DNA of 64,000 bases from Amazonocrinis nigriterrae CENA67 (GCF_016056305.1 NZ_JAECZC010000001.1:26673-90672), one strand, 5' to 3'; positions 56,457-64,000 are shown, counted from the stretch's first letter. The notes: generated from the sequence alone by a model not told the origin. Translations and numbers: made by a program.

Positions 56457-56651
56457 TTAGAAATTACGCCAATGCTGAAAATTGCTGTATTGTCTAGCTC
56501 GATATTCCATTAATGCACCTGAAGTCACTACAGTTCGCCCATCTCTTTTTTGAGTGGGAATTTGTCCTTTTTGCAAAGCTGTATAGAGACTACTTTGATC
56601 TACACCTAAAAATCTAGCTGCTTGTACAAGCGAAATGCCCTGCTTAAGCAT
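56457..56651 (-). CDS. HTH/excisionase-type DNA-binding protein
   Basis: A 64-residue protein with a MerR/excisionase-like helix-turn-helix: ISLVQAARFLGVDQSSLYTA then LQKGQIPTQKRDGRTVVTSG. The turn FLGVDQSSLYTALQKGQI matches the wHTH that recognises DNA and lets excisionases or MerR factors act. Its ATG at 56651 is preceded by GAAGAAGACAGAAC, nearly the same leader as the TnpB stub upstream. Probably derived from mobile DNA, where such proteins control excision, but here it stands without an integrase or recombinase. It could be a small regulator; the target is unknown. Confidence 0.7.
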   Translation of the reverse strand: MLKQGISLVQAARFLGVDQSSLYTALQKGQIPTQKRDGRTVVTSGALMEYRARQYSNFQHWRNF

Positions 56652-56725
56652 GTTCTGTCTTCTTCTCTTCCTAGTTGATAAGCGGTATAACATGGCAAAA
56701 GGTTAATAAACTAGTACAAAAAATC

Positions 56726-56890
56726 TCAATCACAGAAATGCAAAGTTTGCCGTTGCAGCACTATTGTTGCTGTAGAGTCAAGCTGCACAGTTGGAGTTAA
56801 GTAGAGATTCTTGGCTTTGAAGCTGAGAGCGTCAATCTCTGCCCAATGCTGATGATTTTGATCAATGACATGACGTTCAACCAGCCTCAT
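56726..56890 (-). pseudogene. TnpB (IS200/IS605-type) N-terminal stub
   Basis: A 54-codon frame whose first 30 residues, MRLVERHVIDQNHQHWAEID then ALSFKAKNLY, match the start of cyanobacterial TnpB proteins (MxLVERHxI...ID...SKNLYN). The remainder (LTPTVQLDSTATIVLQRQTL) does not continue the family, and the RuvC nuclease part is absent. An AGGAGG site precedes the ATG. This is a truncated transposon gene. Hairpins upstream of it (57067-57090 and 57147-57169) may be remains of element ends. Confidence 0.65.
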
Positions 56891-57066
56891 GTTCTGCCTC
56901 CTTCTTTTCACGGGTGGCTTTGGGTATGTCTGGGGTATTTTGACCAATATTTTACTTAACTACTCTGACCCCTAGCTACATGCAAATCTAATTAGATTTA
57001 CATCTAATTATAATAGCAGAGCATAAAGAAATAATTAAGATATTGAGAAATAGATAAAACAGCGTA

Positions 57067-57100
57067 ACCACCTGCCTATAACGAGGTGGTGTAGTTTTTC
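57067..57100 (+). terminator. Hairpin with T-tract
   Basis: ACCACCT/AGGTGGT with a 10-base loop followed by GTAGTTTTT on the plus strand. Could be a terminator or part of a transposon end near the TnpB stub. Confidence 0.4.
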
Positions 57101-57146
57101 ATGTGCCACAAGAAGTACGGTTAAAATTTCATAGCCATAAAATGAC

Positions 57147-57169
57147 GTGAGCCTCCGTAGGAGGCTCAC
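57147..57169. terminator. Perfect 10-bp hairpin downstream of hypothetical gene
   Basis: GTGAGCCTCC/GGAGGCTCAC with a 3-base loop, about 60 bases after the stop of the minus-strand gene at 57228. The T-tract is weak on both strands (TTTAAG on plus, GTCATTTTATGG on minus), so it is a probable stop or RNA-stabilising hairpin. Confidence 0.5.
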
Positions 57170-57227
57170 TTTAAGTTGAATATAACGACACTTTATAGTT
57201 CCAACCGTGGAATAGATGTAAATTATT

Positions 57228-57485
57228 TTACGCTGAACGTGCCATAGCCAAATCCCGAATTAACGGGACTCTGGAACGAATATAAGCTCTCATGGTGTTG
57301 GTTTCTTCACCAGTCAATAGCTTATCTTTTTCCACTCGTTTCAATAATTGCTGGATTAGTTCTGCATCACTGAAGCCCAGAAGAGCGCTAGTCTGGGTTT
57401 CTTCGATCACAAACCAGAGATGACGTAATGCTGAAGAGTTCACAACACATACCCCCATTGCAACTACTCGTGGTTTTTGCTCCAT
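57228..57485 (-). CDS. Small conserved-looking hypothetical protein
   Basis: An 85-residue helical protein: MEQKPRVVAMGVCVVNSSAL then RHLWFVIEETQTSALLGFSD and AELIQQLLKRVEKDKLLTGE, ending YIRSRVPLIRDLAMARSA. I do not recognise the family. No membrane helix or metal site. The hydrophobic core repeats (LIQQLLKRV, MRAYIRSRV) suggest a compact helical bundle. It stands alone between transposon debris and a repeat-rich gap, with a perfect hairpin after it. The composition is unlike random translation, so I accept it as a gene. Confidence 0.65.
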   Translation of the reverse strand: MEQKPRVVAMGVCVVNSSALRHLWFVIEETQTSALLGFSDAELIQQLLKRVEKDKLLTGEETNTMRAYIRSRVPLIRDLAMARSA

Positions 57486-58204
57486 ACCATAGTGGAGCTA
57501 TAAACAATCTAAAGAAAATCTTAAGGTATAAAATCTTAAAAAATTCTAAATTAAGTAAAACTTAACTAATTAGATAGTAATCTACAAGCTAAGTTATAAA
57601 TCGTATAATAGCTGACGACAAGTAATCTTCCTAAAGATACAGGCAAAGTTAGTCTCCATCTGTATGGAAAATCTACTTTTGCTAAGTAATGACTGTCATT
57701 GGCCATGGGTCAAAGCGCCGTTGGCGCAAGATGTGGGATTTTCTACGTTGTCCTCAACGACTTGTGTGCTGATGTAGCGATCGCTTTACAACAACCTTTA
57801 GAACCAGGACTTACGCAGCGAGATTATTTGTTGAGGTCGGGAATAGGGCAAGCAAGCATTGGGTATTGGGGACTTCCAAGTAAATAAATATCCCATCGCT
57901 CTTTGTAAGCTGGGGGAGCTGGGGAAGCTGGGGGCGAATTGGCATAACCTATCTAATTATTGAAGAGAGCTTGATAGCTAATTAACAATGTATTTCCTTG
58001 GGAAGAATGCAATTTCTCTCAAAGGCAGGACGGAATATTTGACAAATTAGCTCATCATGGGTGGTGAACCGTTGTACCCGTGCTGTTGTTACGAGTGAGT
58101 GGCAAATGGCAAATGTTTTTTTACTCTCGGAGAATTAGCAGGAACCTAACTCTGTTTCTACAGCAGCACAGCTTTTAACAAACGCAGGGTGATGAGGAAA
58201 TACA
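57486..58204. other. Intergenic region without supported gene
   Basis: About 720 bases. AT-rich at first (57490-57620), then a GCGCCGTTGGCGC palindrome (57716-57728), a heptamer-like GGGGAGCTGGGGAAGCTGGGGG run (about 57910-57935) and AGTGGCAAATGGCAAATG (58097-58114). The frame at 57699-57887 is weakly protein-like at best, and I do not call it. Confidence 0.45.
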
Positions 58205-58696
58205 ATGAACATAACATCATACCTTAAGAGTAAAATAGCTACCCGTTTCCTGGCAGTACTGCTTTCAGCGTTGCTGACAGTGCCATTGCTGAGTAGTTGC
58301 ACAGGAGGTTCCCGGACTGCCTCACCACCGCCACCTGTGGATGATACAGCTGGTAGAACAGTGAGCGATCGCACCAACCAACCTCAAGCTAAAAAGGGAT
58401 TATCTACAGGACAGAAAGTAGCAATTTTGGCTGGTGCTGCTGCACTTTACTACCTCTACAACCAACATAAAAATGCTCAAACTGAAGGAGCACAAGGTAA
58501 ATACTATCTTTCCAAGAACGGGCGTGTATACTACCGCGATGCTGAACACCGTGCCCATTGGGTAACCCCACCATCAGAAGGTATTCGAGTCCCGGAATCT
58601 GAGGCGCAACAGTATCGAGACTTCCAAGGCTACAACGGGCGTACCACTGGTCGGGATCTCAGCGATGTAGCCCCAACCTCAGCCCCAGCATTTTAG
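58205..58696 (+). CDS. Predicted lipoprotein
   Basis: A 163-residue exported protein with a lipoprotein signal: ATRFLAVLLSALLTVPLLSSC (lipobox LSSC, Cys at about residue 32). After a Pro/Ser-rich spacer (GGSRTASPPPPVDDTAGRTV), a second hydrophobic stretch (GQKVAILAGAAALYYLYNQH, about residues 73-92) may insert in the membrane or act as an Ala/Gly-rich helix. A soluble C-terminal domain (KYYLSKNGRVYYRDAEHRAH, WVTPPSEGIRVPESEA) follows. No enzymatic motif. The tail resembles short cyanobacterial envelope proteins with tyrosine-rich YYLSKNGRVYYR motifs. Function unknown. Confidence 0.75.
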   Translation: MNITSYLKSKIATRFLAVLLSALLTVPLLSSCTGGSRTASPPPPVDDTAGRTVSDRTNQPQAKKGLSTGQKVAILAGAAALYYLYNQHKNAQTEGAQGKYYLSKNGRVYYRDAEHRAHWVTPPSEGIRVPESEAQQYRDFQGYNGRTTGRDLSDVAPTSAPAF

Positions 58697-58721
58697 ATTA
58701 GCAAAGCGTGTGTATAGCAAA

Positions 58722-58845
58722 GTGCTGAGTCCTGAGTAGAGACGATTCGCCGAATCGTCTGTACTGCTGAGTCCTGAGTATAAACCTATTTGTCTCAAAG
58801 CTTTGAGCAATCAGCACTGTTTTAACCTATGTGACTAAGGCTGTA
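58722..58845. repeat. Dispersed repeat with inserted palindrome
   Basis: CTGAGTCCTGAGTA occurs twice (58724-58737 and about 58767-58780). Between them lies the palindrome AGACGATTCG/CGAATCGTCT (58739-58759), suggesting an insertion with duplication. The segment after it resembles about 32935-33005. Confidence 0.6.
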
Positions 58846-58917
58846 AATGTAACCTGACTTTCTGGTCAATAGCGTCGATCGCGCAGGTAAAACACACGAA
58901 CTTAAATTAGGAGAAAG

Positions 58918-59316
58918 ATGATGGTAGATGACTTTTGGCGAAAGGCTAGAGATTTTTTTACAGGCTCGAACAGCGCTCAAGATCAACAAGAAGGCGAATA
59001 TGGCGATCGCCAAGTACGTCCAGCCAGTGAAGATCCCTACGGCGACCCCGCAGACCAGGACTTTTACGGCAACGCCATTCCAGCCAGTCAAGACCCATAT
59101 GGCGACCCCGCGGACTACTACAGGAATGCCATTCCAGCCAGTCAAGACCCATACGGCGACCCCGCAGACCAAGGCTATTTCGGTAACGTCAGACCAGCCA
59201 GCGAAGATCCATACGGCGACCCCGCAGACCAAGGCGCAGACCAAGGCTATTTCGGTAACGTCAGACCAGCCAGCGAAGACCCCTACGGTGACCCCGCAGA
59301 TGAGTACAAGCCTTAG
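58918..59316 (+). CDS. Acidic repeat protein with PASxDPYGDPAD units
   Basis: A 132-residue, highly acidic and probably disordered protein. After an N-terminal MVDDFWRKARDFFTGSNSAQ, five copies of a 17-25-residue unit with core PAS(E/Q)DPYGDPAD run to the C-terminus, separated by YFGNV, FYGNAI or YYRNAI linkers. The DNA repeats are near-identical, which makes unit number likely to vary between strains. There is no signal peptide. It could be a flexible linker, a scaffold or a metal-binding (Asp-rich) protein; nothing is proven. Two terminators follow. The opposite strand carries a long shadow frame (58822-59331) that results from the repeats. Confidence 0.75.
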   Translation: MMVDDFWRKARDFFTGSNSAQDQQEGEYGDRQVRPASEDPYGDPADQDFYGNAIPASQDPYGDPADYYRNAIPASQDPYGDPADQGYFGNVRPASEDPYGDPADQGADQGYFGNVRPASEDPYGDPADEYKP

Positions 59317-59354
59317 TACCAGTTGATACAATAAAAATTTTGAGACTACTTTTG

Positions 59355-59440
59355 AAAAAAGGCAATGGCAATTGATGCTACTGCCTTTTTTTATTGAAGG
59401 CGGCAGGAAACTCCATTCACAAGGGGATGGAGTTTTTTAT
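59355..59440 (+). terminator. Two successive intrinsic terminators
   Basis: First: AAAAAAGGCA (59355-59364) and TGCCTTTTTT (59382-59391), a bidirectional type. Second: AAACTCCAT/ATGGAGTTT (59408-59435) followed by further T. They end the transcript of the acidic repeat protein and insulate it from the next gene. Confidence 0.8.
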
Positions 59441-59543
59441 TTATAAAAAAGTGATTGTCACAGTACACAAGCTAACTAAAGTAAAATAAGCTACTAAAAA
59501 TATGTACTTTTTTATCTCAAAAGCTGCTTCAAATATTGCAATA

Positions 59544-59583
59544 TTGCCGCTAATTGCCGCTTATTACCGTTAAAATGTATACT
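59544..59583 (+). promoter_or_regulatory. Three 10-bp iterons overlapping a promoter
   Basis: Contiguous units TTGCCGCTAA, TTGCCGCTTA and TTACCGTTAA (59544-59573). The second unit's TTGCCG (59554-59559) is spaced 18 bases from a TATACT -10 box (59578-59583), so the iterons overlap a plausible -35 of the small gene at 59625. The same 10-bp motif, in opposite orientation, occurs at 60802-60841 before the NACHT gene. Confidence 0.65.
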
Positions 59584-59624
59584 TCTTACATTAAGACATT
59601 TCTATATCACAGAGGTAAGCAACC

Positions 59625-59822
59625 ATGAGCCAAACTCCTATGAATAAAAGTCTGGCTAAAAATGTATGCAAACATAAGGCAGGCGATACCTGGAAAGAAG
59701 GCTGTTGTGGAGAAGATTTCTTAGCAAAAAATTATTTTGGAAATATTGAGGAGCAAGAGAACGAGAGTAGAACAACTGTTAAACAGATCGCACTAACCGA
59801 AAAACTGAAAACAAGCCATTAA
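59625..59822 (+). CDS. Small Cys-containing hypothetical protein with iteron promoter
   Basis: A 65-residue hydrophilic protein: MSQTPMNKSLAKNVCKHKAG then DTWKEGCCGEDFLAKNYFGN, IEEQENESRTTVKQIALTEK, LKTSH. The C...CC arrangement (KNVCK, EGCCGED) could bind metal or form disulfides. AGAGG precedes the ATG with about 9 bases spacing. The strongest functional hint is its promoter iterons, shared with the NACHT gene. It may be a regulator, antagonist or sensor partner of that protein, but this is inference. The family is not recognised. Confidence 0.6.
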   Translation: MSQTPMNKSLAKNVCKHKAGDTWKEGCCGEDFLAKNYFGNIEEQENESRTTVKQIALTEKLKTSH

Positions 59823-60352
59823 TGTAGTTTAAAATCAAGTGTTTTATACTACTTAAAACATGCTTGTATACTGTTACTTAAGTAGTCTGGCATTAAGATT
59901 TACCGTTAAAACAAGACGAGGGCAAAAAATAAGATAACTATCAGCCCTTGATATTTGTTCGGTTACTTTAATTTTTGCCTATCTACTTAATTAACTTGAT
60001 ATCAAGTAGCAAATGCTTTTCAGTCTTTAGGATTAGGATATTCTTTAATTAATTAAGCAAAAAGATAGAAGACTTATTGCTAAAAAAAACAACTGTAACA
60101 GATGAGTGTAAAAGCGAGTAATTTAGGCCACTAAAATTCCGTTAATTTCACTCATATTGCCTATTAATGTACTTCTGAAATGCCGTTCTGGTTTGTAATA
60201 CTGTATTTAAGGTCAAAAAAAGGCCTAGATTGAAACCCAGAGGCTTCCTAGACCAAAACATTTATTATCTAACTTCAGGTTATCATACTTTCTAAAGTAT
60301 GACGCTGACTTGCCTCTGGGTTTTGACTCTAATACTTCAAGAGGAAACTAAG
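59823..60352. other. AT-rich intergenic region
   Basis: About 530 bases without a supported gene. A degenerate 10-bp-periodic run, TTCCGTTAAT, TTCACTCATA, TTGCCTATTA (60137-60166), resembles the iterons flanking the region but is weak. A loose inverted repeat is at 60210-60260 (AAAAGGCCTAG with CCTAGACC). Confidence 0.45.
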
Positions 60353-60562
60353 ATGCTAGTAAACAACCCAGATCAGTCAGTTAATACAAATACTTCTATA
60401 GATTCTTGCGTGCCAATGCCTGTACCAACAAAGCTTACAGACAAATTACCAGCTGATAGTATAACCAGTCTCATGATTGCTACTGCTATTTTATTGCGAG
60501 CAGCAACAGGGCTAATTCAGGTTTTGCTTCCTTTCATGCGGCAAAAAGCTAGTAATAATTAA
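60353..60562 (+). CDS. Small membrane protein
   Basis: A 69-residue protein with one hydrophobic segment near the C-terminus (ITSLMIATAILLRAATGLIQ then VLLPFMRQK, about residues 42-66) and a polar N-terminus (MLVNNPDQSVNTNTSIDSCV, PMPVPTKLTDKLPADS). ATG 60353 is preceded by AGAGGAAACTAAG; the frame's earlier start at 60299 translates leader DNA. An intrinsic terminator (60605-60632) follows. Single-span small proteins next to defence NTPases can be membrane effectors, so its place 430 bp upstream of the NACHT gene deserves a look. Function unknown. Confidence 0.6.
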   Translation: MLVNNPDQSVNTNTSIDSCVPMPVPTKLTDKLPADSITSLMIATAILLRAATGLIQVLLPFMRQKASNN

Positions 60563-60604
60563 AGCAACCAATCAATAGTCAAAGATTCTAAATTCTAGAC
60601 TCAT

Positions 60605-60633
60605 CCCCCTAGCCTTTTTGCTAGGGGGTTTTA
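60605..60633 (+). terminator. Intrinsic terminator
   Basis: CCCCCTAGC/GCTAGGGGG stem around CTTTTT, followed by TTTT; ends the small membrane-protein transcript and separates it from the NACHT gene. Confidence 0.85.
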
Positions 60634-60801
60634 ATGTAAACTCACATCTTGCACCTACCCCATCTCCCACCAATCAATTTATTTGTTAGCTAATAGCTTT
60701 AATTGAGTTTAGCTATTAGCCTTATACTTCATTCTAAGGCGCTTGTGGAAACTGGTGCAATATCTGAGTCAATACACATTGAACCAAAGATTTCAAAGCA
60801 T

Positions 60802-60874
60802 TTGGCGGCAACAAGCGGTAATAAGCAGTAATTAACGGCAATTTGACATAAAGCAGACTTTTTACCTTTATGAT
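60802..60874 (+). promoter_or_regulatory. Four 10-bp iterons and promoter of the NACHT gene
   Basis: On the minus strand TTGCCGTTAA, TTACTGCTTA, TTACCGCTTG and TTGCCGCCAA run contiguously (60841 down to 60802). TTGACA follows immediately on the plus strand (60843-60848), and TATGAT lies at 60869-60874; the 20-base spacing is longer than ideal and could require an activator bound to the adjacent iterons. About 115 bases of leader follow to the NACHT ATG. Confidence 0.6.
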
Positions 60875-60988
60875 AGAAGATTGGTAAGTGTTTAAAATTA
60901 GCCTTAATTATCTAATTGTTTGATAACAGATTAATTTTTATAAAGCAACACAATTGTACAAATATCATCACTTTATAGGAGGTTATCA

Positions 60989-63436
60989 ATGGCATCAATT
61001 GAAGTTAATCAGCAAGTTTTTAATCAACTAAAACAGGCTTATAGCGAAAAATTTGGAGGTTCCCCGAAAGTTCTCATGTCAAAACTTGATTCAAAATCTC
61101 CACATCACCTTACTGAACATGAGCATTTAATTGCAGAAAGAACAATACGTAAATTTTTTAACACCTCACCTACACCAAAGATGCAGGAGAAAAATCTGAA
61201 CTATTTATGTAACGTTTTACTAGAAGGATGTACAAGCTATCAACAAGCACTAAAAAAATTTGTTCCTGCAACTCTATCTAAATTTGTACAACAAAGCTGG
61301 TTAGATTCTTATCTAGAGTATCTGAGAAAAGAATGTAACACTGTGAAAGTATTATCTATGAGAGAGCCTGTTTCGTTAGATGACATTTTTGTCAAGGTAA
61401 ATATTATAGAAAGTATCAAAGGACGCAGAGGAAAAAGTATACAAGAATTAGAAGATAATAGTCTAGATTGTAATAGATTTGGTCAGATAGTCCATCAAAA
61501 AGGAGTTCCAGGTCTAGAGGTAGTAAAAAAACACCACAGGCTGATGATATGGGGAATGGCAGGGGCGGGTAAAACTACTTTTTTAAAGTATATAGCTATG
61601 CATGGTTTTACCGAGCAGGATAATACATCAGAAAAACCTTTGCCATTTTTTATATCTTTGAAAAAATTCGCAGAATATCAAAATAGACAAAGCTTAGTTC
61701 AAGCTATTCTCCAAGAGTTTGCTAAATGGATTCCTGATGAATTAAAAGATATTCGCAGCGATGTAGACCAGTTGATTCTAGATTACTTGGAGAAGGGGAA
61801 ATGCTTGATTTTATTAGATGGCTTAGATGAAGTTTTAGCTAGAGATACTCGTTATATATATAAAATTATTGATGATTTTAATGAAAGGTATAGTAATAAT
61901 CATATGATTATTACTTGCCGTCATGGAGCTTGTGAATATGTTTTTAAAGAGTTTGCAGAGGTAGAAATAGCAGATTTTGATGATAAAGAAATAGAAAATT
62001 TTATAAATAATTGGTTTAGAAAAAGCCAAACACAAAATGATAAGCTAGAAAACTTTTTGCGTAGACTCAATGCTAATCCATCGGTCAAAGAATTAGCCAA
62101 AAATCCATTATTACTAACGCTATTATGTTTAGTCGCTGGAGATAATTATGATTTACCTATGAATAGATATCAGTTATACCATGATGCAGTAGAAGTACTA
62201 CTAAAAAAGTGGGATACGAATCGCCAAATACAACATGAAACAATTTATTCAGGCAATTTAACACTTCAGCTAAAAATAAATATTTTAGCAGAAATAGCAT
62301 ATGATGCTTTTATTGAAAAGCCACAAAGACACTTTTGGCATAAATTTGAGTTAGGAGCCAAAATTCGTAAACTTATTGAAAATATTGATGGATTTGAACA
62401 TAAAAGGCTGGATGATGATAGCCAATTAGTTTTGAAGTCTTTTGAGACGCATCATGGTATTCTTGCTGAACAAGCTCAAGGGATTTATGCCTTTTCCCAT
62501 TTAACTTTTCAGGAGTATTTTACTGCTCAATATATATATGAAAGTCGTGATCCTGCTATTTTTAACAAGATTGTAAAACAACATCTAACAGATTCTCATT
62601 GGCGAGAAGTATTTATAATTATTGCCTGTCGATTTCCAATAACTGAAACTGACAATTTTATGAAATTAATTTTTTCCTATGCAAATGAACTAGTTAAAAG
62701 CGATGAATTGCAGAAAATTTTGAAATGGTTATATAAACTAACAACAAAGACATTAGAACTTTCATCTAGTTCATGGAGAGCTTTCTACTTAACTATAGAT
62801 TTAGATACAGATTTATATATTAATAATGAAATAAATATAGACCGCAATATTGCCGAAAGCCTTTCTGTAAATTTGAGAGAGATTAATAAGAAACGTCACA
62901 AAATTATAGATAGTAATTTTAAAGATTTACTTGTAAAAAACTTGTCAGTTATCCATAGTTTTGCTAGTGATAAAGCAGCTAATAAAAGCTGGAAAATTTA
63001 CGAATCTAGTAAATTTATTCAAAAACGTCTAGAGGTTGATGAGAGTTTTACCTTTGAGTCTAAATTACAAGAAACGATTCAAATTGCCACAGAAAATAGT
63101 AATGTTAATTTAGCAGATGCTTTAAAATTTTTACAATCTTGTCAACCTGGCCATAAAAATTCAACCTCCGAATGGCAAAAGTGGGCAGACGACTTGCAAA
63201 ATGTGATGCTTGAACAGCTAGATATTGGTTATAATGTACAATTTTCGGAAGAGGATACTAAAGCTCTAGATAACTACCTTTATCTCTGTAATCTTTTATT
63301 AGATTGCATTCAAGAAGGTAGCTACACTATTAAAGGTTTGCGAGAAGAACTGATTGATAATTTACTGCTACCAAAAGAACAGATTCCGCCACACCTGTTT
63401 GGAGATGGAGTTAGCCAAATCCTTGCAGAGGAATAA
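60989..63436 (+). CDS. NACHT-domain STAND ATPase (bacterial NLR-like)
   Basis: An 815-residue signal-transduction ATPase of the NACHT clade. Residues 1-120 form a helical N-terminal domain (KVLMSKLDSKSPHHLTEHEH, AERTIRKFFNTSPTPKMQEK). The pre-NACHT strap WLDSYLEYLRKECNTVKVLS and SLDDIFVKVNIIESIKGRRG follows. The P-loop is RLMIWGMAGAGKTTFLKYIA (about 183-202), Walker B KCLILLDGLDEVLAR (about 270-284), sensor region MIITCRHG, and AKNPLLLTLLCLVAG the winged-helix lid. GIYAFSHLTFQEYFTAQYIY (about 497-516) is the family's C-terminal switch motif. About 270 residues of helical C-terminal sensor follow. A GGAGG site precedes the ATG. Such proteins mediate phage or stress responses; no known effector enzyme is fused. 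Confidence 0.88.
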   Translation: MASIEVNQQVFNQLKQAYSEKFGGSPKVLMSKLDSKSPHHLTEHEHLIAERTIRKFFNTSPTPKMQEKNLNYLCNVLLEGCTSYQQALKKFVPATLSKFVQQSWLDSYLEYLRKECNTVKVLSMREPVSLDDIFVKVNIIESIKGRRGKSIQELEDNSLDCNRFGQIVHQKGVPGLEVVKKHHRLMIWGMAGAGKTTFLKYIAMHGFTEQDNTSEKPLPFFISLKKFAEYQNRQSLVQAILQEFAKWIPDELKDIRSDVDQLILDYLEKGKCLILLDGLDEVLARDTRYIYKIIDDFNERYSNNHMIITCRHGACEYVFKEFAEVEIADFDDKEIENFINNWFRKSQTQNDKLENFLRRLNANPSVKELAKNPLLLTLLCLVAGDNYDLPMNRYQLYHDAVEVLLKKWDTNRQIQHETIYSGNLTLQLKINILAEIAYDAFIEKPQRHFWHKFELGAKIRKLIENIDGFEHKRLDDDSQLVLKSFETHHGILAEQAQGIYAFSHLTFQEYFTAQYIYESRDPAIFNKIVKQHLTDSHWREVFIIIACRFPITETDNFMKLIFSYANELVKSDELQKILKWLYKLTTKTLELSSSSWRAFYLTIDLDTDLYINNEINIDRNIAESLSVNLREINKKRHKIIDSNFKDLLVKNLSVIHSFASDKAANKSWKIYESSKFIQKRLEVDESFTFESKLQETIQIATENSNVNLADALKFLQSCQPGHKNSTSEWQKWADDLQNVMLEQLDIGYNVQFSEEDTKALDNYLYLCNLLLDCIQEGSYTIKGLREELIDNLLLPKEQIPPHLFGDGVSQILAEE

Positions 63437-63663
63437 ATTAAGAATTTTGGCATTGCTGAATCCAACTATGAAATTCAAAAATTCAGTTTTTTAAAGTACT
63501 CTTCCCTGTGGGTGAGCAACGCCAGATTTTTTACTTAGGACTTACGCAACTGGCACACATATTTTCTGCGATGGCAGTCAATAGGCAAAAGTACTGGGTC
63601 AAAAATCAAAGTTTTTTGGACTAAGTAAGTGGGCAGGAAAATTCCTAAATACGTAACGAAAAG
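63437..63663. other. Intergenic region before transposase fragment
   Basis: AT-rich spacer containing GGACTTACGCAACTGGCACA (63537-63556), a motif often seen near cyanobacterial insertion-sequence ends. It may hold the right end of the IS630 element. No gene. Confidence 0.45.
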
Positions 63664-63999
63664 TTAACCAAAGTGATTGCGGTTAAATTTAATACGTTGG
63701 GTACTATAGTTTCCTCTTTCCCCTCTGGTTTGAACACCATCCATTACGGCATAAGCAAGGTCTAGCTCATCGTCAAACATTTTAGAAGCTAATTCGTCTT
63801 TTTTGAGGTGTTGCCATTCCAATTCAATTGGGTTCATTTGAGAACAATATTTAGGTAAAAAGAAGATGTATAAACCCTGTTTTTCCCACTTTGACCATAA
63901 CTGTTGAACTTCTTTACATCGATGTATGGGGCCATTATCTTGCACGATGACTTTAATACGTCCAGTTTTTGAAGCATCAAGAGCTTCAAGCTCCATCAT
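63664..63999 (-). mobile_element. IS630-family transposase, 3' part (runs off window)
   Basis: At least 111 residues of the C-terminal part of a DDE transposase. KVIVQDNGPIHRCKEVQQLW holds the second catalytic Asp, IFFLPKYCSQMNPIELEWQH followed by LKK carries the DDE third residue (E) and the IS630/Tc1-like P-x-Y-S-x-x-x-N-P-I-E motif. The gene is open at the window edge, so its N-terminus and the left end of the element are not visible. It marks the right limit of the accessory region and is convergent with the NACHT gene. Confidence 0.85.
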
Positions 64000-64000
64000 T

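Noticed and set aside
58822..59331. 169-codon minus-strand frame opposite the repeat protein
   Set aside because: Open only because the coding repeats on the plus strand avoid stops in that phase.
1..64000. tRNA or other structural RNA genes
   Set aside because: I looked for T-loop GGTTCRANNCC-type motifs with matching acceptor ends on both strands and found none convincing; a covariance-model scan would be decisive.

Overview
The window is chromosomal DNA from a filamentous, probably heterocyst-forming cyanobacterium (Nostocales, Nostoc/Anabaena-like). The evidence is a photosystem I gene (psaM), the Calvin-cycle type GAPDH (gap2), a valyl-tRNA synthetase carrying the cyanobacterial CAAD membrane domain, frequent GCGATCGC (HIP1) palindromes, many heptanucleotide tandem repeats (STRR-like) and mosaics of small dispersed repeats between, and once inside, genes. 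The species cannot be named from this alone.

Layout. 0.4-9.6 kb is housekeeping: ybaB/ebfC, murB and murC (cell wall), nadD (NAD), gap2 (carbon fixation), thiL (thiamine; it carries an in-frame dispersed-repeat insertion) and dxs (isoprenoids). 9.9-21.1 kb holds envelope and conserved cyanobacterial genes: an SLH protein, a PEP-CTERM protein, a processive-type GT2 glycosyltransferase, an EbsA-like protein followed by a P-loop/DRTGG protein, a DprA/SLOG-like protein, YajQ, a GST, a TPR protein and an slr1601-like protein. 21.8-29.9 kb holds psaM (39-41 codons), an FGGY sugar kinase, a BadF-type kinase next to an AmpG-like permease (possibly muropeptide or amino-sugar recycling), a GxxExxY gene bounded by terminal inverted repeats, and valS. 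30-42.8 kb holds an ABC1 kinase, recN, a DEDD-like exonuclease, a tandem pair of large unknown paralogues, decayed pseudogenes, an amidohydrolase and a desulfurase-like PLP enzyme.

43.5-47.7 kb looks like a metal/phosphate unit: a Zur-box-like palindrome, a CDF zinc-type transporter translationally coupled to a small exported protein, a PhoA-type alkaline phosphatase and a PEP-CTERM protein. 47.8-50.8 kb holds an Ap4A phosphorylase, a proline/threonine-rich membrane protein and a Tat-exported phosphoesterase.

50.9-64 kb is the accessory end. It has a Septu-type (PtuA ATPase plus PtuB HNH) antiphage pair in which each gene is cut by one in-frame TAA, a UvrD/PcrA helicase, transposon debris (TnpB stub, HTH protein, Uma2 stub), small secreted or repeat proteins, and a NACHT STAND ATPase of the bacterial NLR-like immune class. 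The NACHT gene and a small gene 1.3 kb upstream both carry contiguous 10-bp iterons at their putative promoters, in opposite orientation. An IS630-type transposase fragment runs off the right edge.

The points most worth follow-up are the iteron-linked NACHT locus, the double-ochre Septu pair, the inverted-repeat-bounded GxxExxY unit and the repeat insertion inside thiL. No tRNA, rRNA or CRISPR array was recognised. All identifications are from reading the sequence; no database search was run.
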